DNA from: JAYTQQ01 sp043746635
GTDB lineage: Bacteria > Bdellovibrionota > Bdellovibrionia > Bdellovibrionales > JAMPXM01
Assembly: GCA_043746635.1 (NCBI GenBank)
Contig: JAYTQQ010000201.1
Location: 1-11,889, forward strand
Direction of reading: 5' to 3'
Length of the DNA: 11,889 bases
This document shows positions 1 through 6,184 of the stretch, piece after piece. Numbering within the stretch: position 1 is the first letter of the stretch; each line of letters begins with the position of its first letter. The notes under the pieces are model-generated. The model saw only the letters and a list, made by a program, of their open reading frames with translations, ran no database searches and was not told where the DNA came from. The position numbers and the translations under genes are program-made.

Positions 1-85
1 ATCTAAAGACTATCACAACCCATATACTGCTCCTGAACAAACGATGCATTATGCCCCGATTCCTCCTCGGAATTTAAATGCTTAA
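1..85 (+). CDS. C-terminal tail of an unknown protein (5' end outside window)
   Basis: A reading frame enters from the left edge (first complete codon at position 2) and ends at TAA 83-85, giving about 27 residues rich in Pro, Tyr and Asn and ending in PRNLNA. The codon choice looks coding, but the piece is too short to identify. The competing reading is a minus-strand start at ATG 46-44 (MHRLFRSS...), with a GGAGG about 12 bases upstream of it, which is long for a ribosome binding site. Only the flanking sequence would decide between them. Confidence 0.35.
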   Translation, partial: SKDYHNPYTAPEQTMHYAPIPPRNLNA

Positions 86-99
86 ACTCGTGGCTGACG

Positions 100-108
100 T
101 GGTATAAA
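100..108 (+). promoter_or_regulatory. Extended -10 promoter candidate for the OmpA-type lipoprotein gene
   Basis: TG (100-101), one base, then TATAAA (103-108) forms an extended -10 element. No good -35 is seen at the usual spacing (the nearest is TTAAAC at 82-87, 15 bases away), as is common for extended -10 promoters. Transcription would start near 115, leaving a leader of about 160 bases before the ATG at 275. Confidence 0.45.
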
Positions 109-121
109 TGAGATCAAAATC

Positions 122-148
122 TTGGGGCATTTTTATTCGATTGGGGCA
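122..148 (+). repeat. Direct repeat TTGGGGCA in the ompA-like leader
   Basis: TTGGGGCA occurs at 122-129 and 141-148, start-to-start distance 19 bp (about two helical turns). A related inverted copy, ATGCCCCGAT, sits at 51-60 just upstream. Same-face spacing downstream of the predicted transcription start would suit a dimeric regulator, but no known operator is recognised. Confidence 0.3.
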
Positions 149-168
149 AATCCATCACTCTTTACGTC

Positions 169-191
169 AAATGAAGCAACTTGTTTCATTT
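169..191 (+). promoter_or_regulatory. Hairpin in the 5' leader of the OmpA-type lipoprotein gene
   Basis: AAATGAAGC pairs with GTTTCATTT across the loop AACTT, giving 9 base pairs with one G-U. It ends 83 bases before the start codon and has no following T run, so it is not a terminator. A role in mRNA stability or folding is possible; no riboswitch class is recognised. Confidence 0.35.
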
Positions 192-274
192 AGAGGTGGT
201 TTCGAAACTGCAATAGGTATCTTTGAAATGAAGAAGGTTCACCCTTCAAACTTACAAAAACCAAGGAGATAAAG

Positions 275-1654
275 ATGTTTTCGATTAAGTCAGTGCTTAC
301 CTACGCCGGCCTCGTCGCCGGACTCTCAGCGTGCAGTCACATGCCACCGATTCAAGAATACACAGCGACAGCAAATCCAACAGACGAAATTCAAAAGTTG
401 GATGCAGACATGACAACTGCCGATCGCAATCAGGTTGAAATTTTATCGCCTGCGAATTACGAGAACGCACGCGTTTCTCTTAAGGATGCTAAATCTGATT
501 TAGCTGATCAGAAAGACAATGCAAAGACCTTGCACGAAGTTGCAAAAGGACGCGCCTATTTAACCCAAGCACTTGCCGTGGCTCAAACTGCCCACTCAAA
601 TGTTGATGACGTCATCACCGCGAGAGGCCAAGCGATCGCAGCGGGTGCCCCGACTCACTTTGATAAAGAATTCGCGACCATTGATCGCAACTTTCGCGAA
701 GTCACTCGTGATGCCGAAAAAGGTGATTCTGATGAATTAATGAAAAATAGAAGTAAGCTTCAAAAAGAATATCTTGATCTCGAACTCGTTTCGATCAAAG
801 CCGATAACTTAAATAAAGCAAAAGACACTATCAAGCAAGCACAAGGCGAAAACGCAAAAAAATATGCTCCCCGCACGCTTGCGATCGCTTTAAAAAGTTA
901 TGAAGACACCGACGCTTACATCACGGCAAATCGCCATGATCCAGAAGTTGCGACTAAATCTGCCGAGACCCTCACAAAGGCTCAGCATCTATTGAAAATC
1001 ACGCGCTCTGCAAAGTCAGACAAGAAAACTTCACCTGAAGAGCTCGCTCTCCAGATGGAACAAGAACAAGGAAAAGTGATTCAAGAACAATCTGAAGTTC
1101 AAAAAAGAGATTCTGAACTTGCAAATAAAGAGTCTGAACTTCAAGGAAAAGATGCACAGTTAAACGGCGCGGCCCTCGCTCTTCAGAAAAGCAATAGCAA
1201 AGCTCAAGCCGAAAAAGATTTCAATGCAAAATATGCAACAGCTCGCGCGGAGTTTAGCGATAGCGAAGCTGAAGTTTACAAACAAGGTGATGATCTTGTC
1301 ATTCGCCTTAAAACTTTGGACTTCCCGACTTCGAAAGCAGTTTTGAAAGCCGCTAACTTCTCTCTTCTCGCTAAAGTTCAAAAAGTAATTAAAGACTTCG
1401 GTGATAGTTCAGTTGTTGTTGAAGGTCATACCGATTCAGTCGGCGGCAAAGTTGCCAATGAAAAATTATCGACAGCTCGCGCAGAAGCGGTTCGTGAATA
1501 CTTCGTAGCAAACGAAGTAGTTCCGGCTGAAAAAATTACGGCTGTGGGATATGATTTCCAAAAACCACTTGCATCTAATAAAACAGCAAGCGGACGAGCT
1601 CAAAATCGTCGCGTTGATATTCGTATCCAACCAGAAAAAACAACTTCGCTGTAA
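275..1654 (+). CDS. OmpA-family peptidoglycan-binding lipoprotein with DUF4398-like N-terminal region
   Basis: This is a 459-residue envelope lipoprotein. It begins with a signal peptide and lipobox (L17-S-A-C20), so C20 should be lipidated after cleavage. Residues about 30-245 are helical and resemble DUF4398-type regions, followed by a Glu/Gln/Lys-rich coiled coil at about 255-305. Residues about 340-455 are an OmpA C-terminal domain, with the EGHTD motif (E383-D387) and R402; by analogy with E. coli OmpA D271 and R286, D387 and R402 should hold the diaminopimelate of peptidoglycan. N444-R-R446 is the conserved end motif. The likely role is tethering the outer membrane to the cell wall. The start is supported by AAGGAG at 263-268, 6 bases before the ATG. 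The gene is transcribed alone: it has a candidate promoter upstream and a strong terminator 20 bases after the stop. The family assignment is firm; the cellular role is inferred. Confidence 0.9.
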   Translation: MFSIKSVLTYAGLVAGLSACSHMPPIQEYTATANPTDEIQKLDADMTTADRNQVEILSPANYENARVSLKDAKSDLADQKDNAKTLHEVAKGRAYLTQALAVAQTAHSNVDDVITARGQAIAAGAPTHFDKEFATIDRNFREVTRDAEKGDSDELMKNRSKLQKEYLDLELVSIKADNLNKAKDTIKQAQGENAKKYAPRTLAIALKSYEDTDAYITANRHDPEVATKSAETLTKAQHLLKITRSAKSDKKTSPEELALQMEQEQGKVIQEQSEVQKRDSELANKESELQGKDAQLNGAALALQKSNSKAQAEKDFNAKYATARAEFSDSEAEVYKQGDDLVIRLKTLDFPTSKAVLKAANFSLLAKVQKVIKDFGDSSVVVEGHTDSVGGKVANEKLSTARAEAVREYFVANEVVPAEKITAVGYDFQKPLASNKTASGRAQNRRVDIRIQPEKTTSL

Positions 1655-1674
1655 AATTTTTTAGATGAATTATT

Positions 1675-1710
1675 AAAAAGCCAGCTCGAGAAATGAGCTG
1701 GCTTTTTTTT
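1675..1710 (+). terminator. Rho-independent terminator of the OmpA-type lipoprotein gene
   Basis: AAGCCAGCTC (ending at 1687) pairs with GAGCTGGCTT (starting at 1695) over the 7-base loop GAGAAAT, and the 3' arm runs into eight T residues. A-rich 5' and T-rich 3' flanks mean it could also work from the other strand. Confidence 0.93.
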
Positions 1711-2012
1711 GTAATCAATCGCCTCTGCCAAATCCATTAACATGATCTGTGTTGCATCTCGAGATAGCCAAAGCGTGCCAAGCCAATTTTGATACGTTCT
1801 AGAGGGCTTTATACAAGAAAATAACAGTATTTTTCTGCGCCGCAAACACCTTTTATTCGATTTGAAATGATCAACTTTTTTTCACGTTACCGAATGCGGG
1901 CACTCACACAAAAGGGATGCCAGCTCAGGTGTCGACAACTGAGTCATGTCCAAGCCTTAATCGAAAAAACCAACAATCATGTCGCCACGACCTTTGTCCG
2001 TTAAGTTGTTGT
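1711..2012. other. Intergenic stretch upstream of the VWA lipoprotein gene
   Basis: No convincing coding frame is seen. It contains a 10-bp palindrome ATCTCGAGAT (1756-1765), a weak promoter-like pair TTGATA (1789-1794) and TATACA (1810-1815) with short 15-base spacing, and the 20-bp dyad listed separately. A tiny frame ATG 1979 to TAA 2014 (MSPRPLSVKLL) ends at the base of the following hairpin but has no Shine-Dalgarno sequence. The frame of the VWA gene stays open upstream to 1917, but that extension is Cys/Arg-rich, has no signal sequence and does not look coding. Confidence 0.5.
1924..1943. promoter_or_regulatory. 20-bp near-perfect dyad, candidate operator
   Basis: CTCAG, one mismatched base, the palindrome TGTCGACA, one mismatched base, then CTGAG: 18 of 20 positions are symmetric. 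It lies 106-125 bases before the VWA gene start. This is the usual geometry of a site for a dimeric helix-turn-helix repressor or activator. The regulator is unknown. Confidence 0.4.
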
Positions 2013-2044
2013 AAGGAGAGAAGACCATCTCTCCTTCAAGGAGA
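2013..2044 (+). promoter_or_regulatory. Hairpin with duplicated Shine-Dalgarno sequence before the VWA gene
   Basis: AAGGAGAGA (2013-2021) and TCTCTCCTT (2028-2036) form a perfect 9-bp stem with loop AGACCA. One base later comes the actual ribosome binding site AAGGAG (2038-2043), 5 bases before the ATG at 2049. The 3' arm is an anti-Shine-Dalgarno sequence and could instead pair TCTCC (2030-2034) with GGAGA (2040-2044), blocking the binding site. The two folds exclude each other. The pairing is seen in the sequence; regulation is inferred. Confidence 0.5.
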
Positions 2045-2048
2045 ACCT

Positions 2049-3176
2049 ATGAAATTTCTCATTCTTACTTCGCTCATTATCTTTGGCTGCCAAAGTAACC
2101 AATCGAGCTTTAGCTTGATCCCCACCGGGCAAACTTTCAAACAGTCTGCAGACTCGGTGAATAGCAAAATTGACGTCTTGTGGGTCGTTGATAATTCTGG
2201 ATCGATGTCTCCATCGCAAACCAATATGGTTAACAATTTTTCTGCCTTCATGACGAATTTCGTATCGAAAGGTCTTGATTACCAAATGGCGGTTACGACA
2301 ACTGATGCTTACAGAGCCGGCGCATACTTTCAAAATGATTCGAGTCTCTCGCTCTACAGAGACGGCGCAACTTACACCGTAAATAATGTCACCTACAATA
2401 AACACACCGGAATTAACATGCTTTACCCTGGAGTGATCGGCAACATCCTCGGGGCTTTTGAAATCAACGCATTTCAAGGAGATCAAGGTTCTGGAGATGA
2501 ACGCGCGTTCTCTAGTATGATGGCCTCTATTAACAATCCGGCGAATCCTCATTTAGTTAGAGCCGGTTCTTACCTCGCGATTATTATTCTCTCAGACGAA
2601 GATGATTTCAGCAGCAACACTCGTGTTGAATATAGCTTCGAGGCAAAAGGACAAAATGAAACTCAAGCGCAATACAATGCAAGATTCGTTTCTGATCATA
2701 ATTATACTTACACGGGTCTCGATACCGTCGACAGTTATATCTCGCAGCTCGATATTCTCACCGGCAGCACACCGACGCTGAAGCATTATAATGTCTCTGC
2801 GATCACCGTAAAAGATGATATATGTAAAAATACCCTCTTGTCTTCGGGCTCTTCAACTTCGATCGTCGGTCAACGCTACATCGATCTCGCAACACAAACC
2901 AACGGCGTTATCGGAAGCATTTGCGACACTAATTTTGCAGGCTCTCTCAACAGTATTCAAGAAAAGATCTTAGAGCTATCAACTGAATTTTATTTACAGC
3001 GCACACCAAATGTTTCGTCCATTTCGGTCCTCGTGAATTCGATCGCGATCGGTCATGACGACACGAACGGCTGGAGCTACGACGCAGCTAATAATGGCAT
3101 CGTATTTCACGGCACGTCTATTCCGGTTGCGGGAGCAGACATTGCCGTTAATTTTGACCCGACGACGATCAAATAG
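2049..3176 (+). CDS. VWA (von Willebrand factor A) domain lipoprotein
   Basis: A 375-residue exported protein. The first residues form a short lipoprotein signal (hydrophobic stretch ending I-F-G-C14). The VWA domain starts near residue 40: K-I-D-V-L-W-V-V then D48-N-S-G-S-M53 is a canonical MIDAS metal-binding motif (DxSxS), followed by a threonine-rich strand end (MAVTTTDAY) and the acidic loop IIILSDEDDF, which would supply the other metal ligands. VWA domains bind protein partners through a bound divalent metal. The last about 70 residues look like a separate beta-rich module. The start at 2049 is chosen because AAGGAG lies 5 bases upstream and it begins the signal peptide; a longer frame from 1917 would bury that signal. 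The acyltransferase gene follows after 63 bp without a visible terminator, so co-transcription is likely. The ligand is unknown. Confidence 0.85.
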   Translation: MKFLILTSLIIFGCQSNQSSFSLIPTGQTFKQSADSVNSKIDVLWVVDNSGSMSPSQTNMVNNFSAFMTNFVSKGLDYQMAVTTTDAYRAGAYFQNDSSLSLYRDGATYTVNNVTYNKHTGINMLYPGVIGNILGAFEINAFQGDQGSGDERAFSSMMASINNPANPHLVRAGSYLAIIILSDEDDFSSNTRVEYSFEAKGQNETQAQYNARFVSDHNYTYTGLDTVDSYISQLDILTGSTPTLKHYNVSAITVKDDICKNTLLSSGSSTSIVGQRYIDLATQTNGVIGSICDTNFAGSLNSIQEKILELSTEFYLQRTPNVSSISVLVNSIAIGHDDTNGWSYDAANNGIVFHGTSIPVAGADIAVNFDPTTIK

Positions 3177-3239
3177 GTCGTTCTGGGACACCCGAGCGAA
3201 AACACTAAGATTTGAGTCCTGTCGAGCCGATAAGAGGCT

Positions 3240-4040
3240 ATGAGTAGAAAAATTGATCTCGATACAATGAGCAGCAACCACTCAGGCCTTAAAGGTTTTT
3301 TCGAAACATTTTTGAGACGATTCAAGGCGGTGGCTCATTTAGGATCGATGATCCCAGTTTATTTTGGCGCGTGTCTCTTACTCGGCACAAGTCTCTGGCC
3401 TTCGGTTACGCTTTTTAGATTCGTCTCACATTCAATCGAAAATTCAAGGTGGTGGATTCAAAATATCGGATACGCAATGTCTCTCTCGACCGGATTTTTT
3501 CTTTACGGATTCACCCTTATTTTCTTAGCTCCTCTCGTGAATTTATTTTTAACCGGTAAGCTCAAAGCGTGGCGAGGTCCCTACTATTCAGCTGAATCTT
3601 TTAGATGGTTTTTGCATAACGGGCTCACCTATCTCGTTCGTTTTACATTTCTAGAATTCGTCACTCCGTCACCGGTGTCTCTTTTATTTTACCGCATGAT
3701 GGGAATGAAAATCGGAGAAGGTACCATCATCAATTCGACATGGCTTTCTGATCCTTCGCTCATCGAACTCGGCAAGAAAGTCACCATCGGCGGGAGTGTC
3801 ACGATCGTCGCCCATTACGGGCAAGCTGGATTGCTCATCATCGCTCCGGTCAAAATTGGTGACGGCTGCACCATCGGTATTAAAGCAACAATCATGGGTG
3901 GAGTCGAAATCGGCGCAGGAGCTCGCGTGATGCCTCACTCGGTTGTTTTGCCAAAGACCGTGATTGGTGCGGGTGAATCTTGGGGTGGAGTTCCTGCTGT
4001 GCGCCTTGATGACAAGCGCGATCAAAAAGTTGCTGCTTAA
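3240..4040 (+). CDS. Membrane-anchored hexapeptide-repeat (left-handed beta-helix) acyltransferase
   Basis: A 266-residue protein with two hydrophobic membrane segments (about residues 35-60 and 78-105), then a linker and, from about residue 153, a left-handed beta-helix made of hexapeptide repeats (IGEGTI, IELGKK, VTIGGS, VKIGDG, CTIGIK, VEIGAG), closing with the WGGVPA signature. Its layout matches the membrane-plus-beta-helix terminal domain of Pls/PosA-type peptide synthetases (the TIGR02353 C-terminal region), here as a free-standing enzyme with no adenylation domain beside it. These proteins usually transfer acyl groups from CoA or a carrier protein; the acceptor is unknown. The start at 3240 follows an in-frame stop at 3231-3233; the only ribosome binding site is AAGAGG with just 2 bases of spacing, so ATG 3267 (residue 10) is an alternative. 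The stop lies 2 bp from the converging recQ stop. Confidence 0.8.
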   Translation: MSRKIDLDTMSSNHSGLKGFFETFLRRFKAVAHLGSMIPVYFGACLLLGTSLWPSVTLFRFVSHSIENSRWWIQNIGYAMSLSTGFFLYGFTLIFLAPLVNLFLTGKLKAWRGPYYSAESFRWFLHNGLTYLVRFTFLEFVTPSPVSLLFYRMMGMKIGEGTIINSTWLSDPSLIELGKKVTIGGSVTIVAHYGQAGLLIIAPVKIGDGCTIGIKATIMGGVEIGAGARVMPHSVVLPKTVIGAGESWGGVPAVRLDDKRDQKVAA

Positions 4041-4042
4041 AA

Positions 4043-5650
4043 CTACTTGAGGAGCCCTAGTAATTCAGAACCAAATTGTTCGAGCTTATCTTCGCCGATG
4101 CCGTACACCGATCTCAACTGATCAAGATTCTCAGGTGCCTTCACGACGATGTCTTTCAAAGTTCGATCACTAAAAATAATAAATGCTGGAGTATCGAGAG
4201 CCTGCGCTTTTTGTTTACGCCATGATTTCAGTTTCTGAAATTTTTCTTCTTGGCTACGATCTAAAGATGGGCCCATGTTCGAGCCGGCTTTTCGGGGCTT
4301 ACGTCGTAAGACGGCTCCTGCACGAGTGGCCTCCGAAGAATCTTCGCCGGCAGAAAATTCTGCTTCGGCGTGTAAACGTTGAACTTTCGAAGAAAGCATC
4401 TCGGCAAGAACTTTACTCACACGACGCTCCGACTCTGGCAAACACGTATCGCAATGACCACATGATGTGATTCGATTCACGTCTTTGTAGTATGTGAGAA
4501 TTTCGGCGTGACGACACTCCCCACCTTCGGAGTAGTTGATTAATGCATCGAGATTCTTCCAGCGGGCGTCTTTAATTTTTTTCGGAGCATTTGAATTTTG
4601 AATAAAGAATGATTGAAGACCTTTATCTTTTGGAGAGTAAAGCATCAAACAAGTTGAGTCTTCTCCGTCTCGGCCCGCACGGCCCATCTCTTGGTAAAGT
4701 GAATCTATCGTAGATGGCATTTGGTAATGCACGACGAGTCTGACATCCGCCTGATCGATACCCATTCCGAAAGCGTTCGTCGCAACGAGAATGCGAAGAT
4801 CTCCCTGCGCGTAAGCTTCTTGCGTGCGCGTACGTTGCTCAGAACTCAAGCCCGCATGGTAAAATCCGACAGATTTTGATTCACGAGAAACCAGTGACGC
4901 TACTTTTTCGGTCGTGTTGCGAGTTCCGCAATAAATAATAATTCGACCGTTTGGAAAATGCTGAATAGCCTGACGTAAAAGTTTGTTCTTAGACTCTTCG
5001 TCTTCGCAGTACTCAACTTGGTAATAAAGATTCGGCCGATAAAATCCGTAAACTTTTCTCTCGGGCTCAATAAGTTGGAGTTGTTTTGCGGCATCATCTA
5101 AAACAGTTGGAGTGGCCGAAGCGGTCAATGCCAATGTCGGAACATCGGGCCTTAGTTTTTTTAGAAATCCAAGCTTCGAATAATCTTCTCTGAAATCATG
5201 TCCCCACTGCGACACGCAGTGGGCTTCATCGACCGCAAAGAGTGCGATGTCTCTTTTGGCGATCCACGTTTTGAATCCGTCTTTGCCCGCACGTTCGGGC
5301 GATAGGTATAAAACATAAGCTCCGCCTTTGCGAATTTGCCTGAAGACTTCATGTTTCTCTTCTTCTTCTTGGCCAGAGTGAACGGCCCCCGCAGGAATAC
5401 CCATGCGGTTCAAAGATAAAACTTGATCTCGCATCAAAGCAATCAGCGGAGAAATCACAATGACGAGCTTATCAAAATAAACAGCCGGAAATTGAAAACA
5501 CAAAGACTTACCGCCCCCAGTTGGAAGAACGGCCATCACGTCACGTTTTGCAATCACCGAATTGATGATTTCACTCTGCCCTGCACGAAAATTTTTGAGC
5601 TTAAATTTGTCGTGCAAAAGGTCTAGAATTTTTTGATTTTGATCTGGCAT
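4043..5650 (-). CDS. recQ: RecQ-family ATP-dependent DNA helicase, apparently without winged-helix domain
   Basis: A 3'-5' DNA helicase of recombination and fork repair, 535 residues from ATG 5650. Motifs in order: motif 0 F21-R-A-G-Q25, Walker A P43-TGGGKS49, DEAH 141-144 followed by the RecQ aromatic loop SQWGHDFR (147-154), TASAT (about 176-180), and QEMGRAGRDG (320-329) with the arginine finger. Zinc ligands are C379, C397, C400 and C403, at almost the same numbers as in E. coli RecQ. The C-terminal about 65 residues are an HRDC domain. Between zinc site and HRDC lie only about 65 basic, low-complexity residues where E. coli has a winged-helix domain of over 100 residues, so that domain seems missing. 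ATG 5650 is preferred because motif spacing matches the family; a TTG at 5683 would add 11 residues. Neither start has a Shine-Dalgarno sequence. Confidence 0.9.
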   Translation of the reverse strand: MPDQNQKILDLLHDKFKLKNFRAGQSEIINSVIAKRDVMAVLPTGGGKSLCFQFPAVYFDKLVIVISPLIALMRDQVLSLNRMGIPAGAVHSGQEEEEKHEVFRQIRKGGAYVLYLSPERAGKDGFKTWIAKRDIALFAVDEAHCVSQWGHDFREDYSKLGFLKKLRPDVPTLALTASATPTVLDDAAKQLQLIEPERKVYGFYRPNLYYQVEYCEDEESKNKLLRQAIQHFPNGRIIIYCGTRNTTEKVASLVSRESKSVGFYHAGLSSEQRTRTQEAYAQGDLRILVATNAFGMGIDQADVRLVVHYQMPSTIDSLYQEMGRAGRDGEDSTCLMLYSPKDKGLQSFFIQNSNAPKKIKDARWKNLDALINYSEGGECRHAEILTYYKDVNRITSCGHCDTCLPESERRVSKVLAEMLSSKVQRLHAEAEFSAGEDSSEATRAGAVLRRKPRKAGSNMGPSLDRSQEEKFQKLKSWRKQKAQALDTPAFIIFSDRTLKDIVVKAPENLDQLRSVYGIGEDKLEQFGSELLGLLK

Positions 5651-5660
5651 TTGAACATCA

Positions 5661-5690
5661 ACTATAAATCCATCTTCGATCAAACATCAA
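5661..5690 (-). promoter_or_regulatory. Candidate recQ promoter giving a leaderless transcript
   Basis: On the minus strand TTGATG (5690-5685) and TATAGT (5666-5661) are separated by 18 bases. Transcription would begin at about 5654-5650, that is at or within a few bases of the ATG at 5650. This would explain the absence of a ribosome binding site. Inferred from sequence alone. Confidence 0.4.
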
Positions 5691-5805
5691 GCGCAATTCT
5701 GCTACTACCCTCATACTCGCGCGACCGACTGTCTATTACGGCGCCTCTTACGGAGTGGCTCCCGTGATGGTACCAGCTCCTTATCCAATCATTAGACCCA
5801 TTGGC
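5668..5805 (+). pseudogene. Coding-like fragment upstream of, and out of frame with, the small Ala-rich gene
   Basis: The frame of position 5668 is open from after TAA 5665-5667 and reads through a coding-like stretch: RPTVYYGASYG (about 5722-5754) then VAPVMVPAPYPIIRPIG (about 5755-5805). Pro, Tyr, Gly and Val are enriched, as in tails or linkers of secreted proteins. After about 5805 this frame turns into Arg/Ser-rich nonsense and stops near 5870, while the frame one base on becomes clearly coding. It has no start codon near its beginning, and its 5' part overlaps the recQ promoter region. It may be the 5' part of the next gene broken by one inserted base, or the end of a gene fused here by a deletion. 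Confidence 0.35.
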
Positions 5806-6094
5806 GTACGACTTCGACCAAGCTGCGACCGACAAAATCGTCGCGGCTCTCGCGGCAGCTCAGGACGGTGATGGTGCGACTGCAGCTAAAACTTTAGGCC
5901 TCACGAAAGCCATGGCAGATGAAATGAAGGCCGGATCTCTTTCAGATGATTCTGCTGACCAAATCGCGAGCGCGGTTGGCTCTTCAAAAGAATCAATGCG
6001 GAAATATGTTCACGACATCAACGACGCAACGAAGGCTCAGAATATTCCGCCATCGCTTTTTGATATCAGCAACTGTGACGACCATTGCGGTTAA
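5801..6094 (+). CDS. Small Ala/Asp-rich helical protein, unknown function, probably 5'-damaged
   Basis: The frame gives 97 residues from a TTG at 5801. The composition is strongly coding-like: Ala/Asp/Lys-rich amphipathic helices (DKIVAALAAAQDGDG, then TAAKTLGLTKAMADEMKAG), ending in a short tail with two cysteines (ISNCDDHCG). There is no signal peptide in this frame, no ribosome binding site before the TTG, and no better start: the in-frame ATG codons at 5912 and 5924 would discard a third of the protein and also lack a Shine-Dalgarno sequence. The frame is open back to the TGA at 5765-5767. The upstream fragment in another frame suggests the original N-terminus was lost to a frameshift. 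I do not recognise the family. A terminator lies 14 bases after the stop, so transcription toward it is expected. Confidence 0.5.
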   Translation: MAYDFDQAATDKIVAALAAAQDGDGATAAKTLGLTKAMADEMKAGSLSDDSADQIASAVGSSKESMRKYVHDINDATKAQNIPPSLFDISNCDDHCG

Positions 6095-6107
6095 GGCCTG
6101 TCATAAA

Positions 6108-6135
6108 AAAAGAGAGCCGTCCTTGGCTCTCTTTT
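6108..6135. terminator. Bidirectional rho-independent terminator
   Basis: AAAAGAGAGCC (6108-6118) pairs perfectly with GGCTCTCTTTT (6125-6135) over loop GTCCTT: 11 base pairs flanked by A and T runs on both sides. It lies between two converging genes (stops at 6094 on + and 6185 on -) and can serve both. Confidence 0.9.
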
Positions 6136-6184
6136 CCTGTCAAAAACTTGTTCCTGAAATTTGACTTCCAAAAACAAAGAAAAT

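Noticed and set aside
131..1862. Shared 12-mer TTTTATTCGATT at 131-142 and 1851-1862, upstream of two lipoprotein genes
   Set aside because: A few 12-base matches are expected by chance in a window of this size, and the flanks differ.
1917..2048. Longer start for the VWA protein at 1917
   Set aside because: It would place 44 Cys/Arg-rich residues before a clear lipoprotein signal and pass over the dyad and hairpin; ATG 2049 has a strong binding site.
2001..2552. 183-residue open frame on the minus strand inside the VWA gene
   Set aside because: It lies opposite a clear VWA coding region, is Arg/Ile/His-rich with no recognisable motif, and has no ribosome binding site support.
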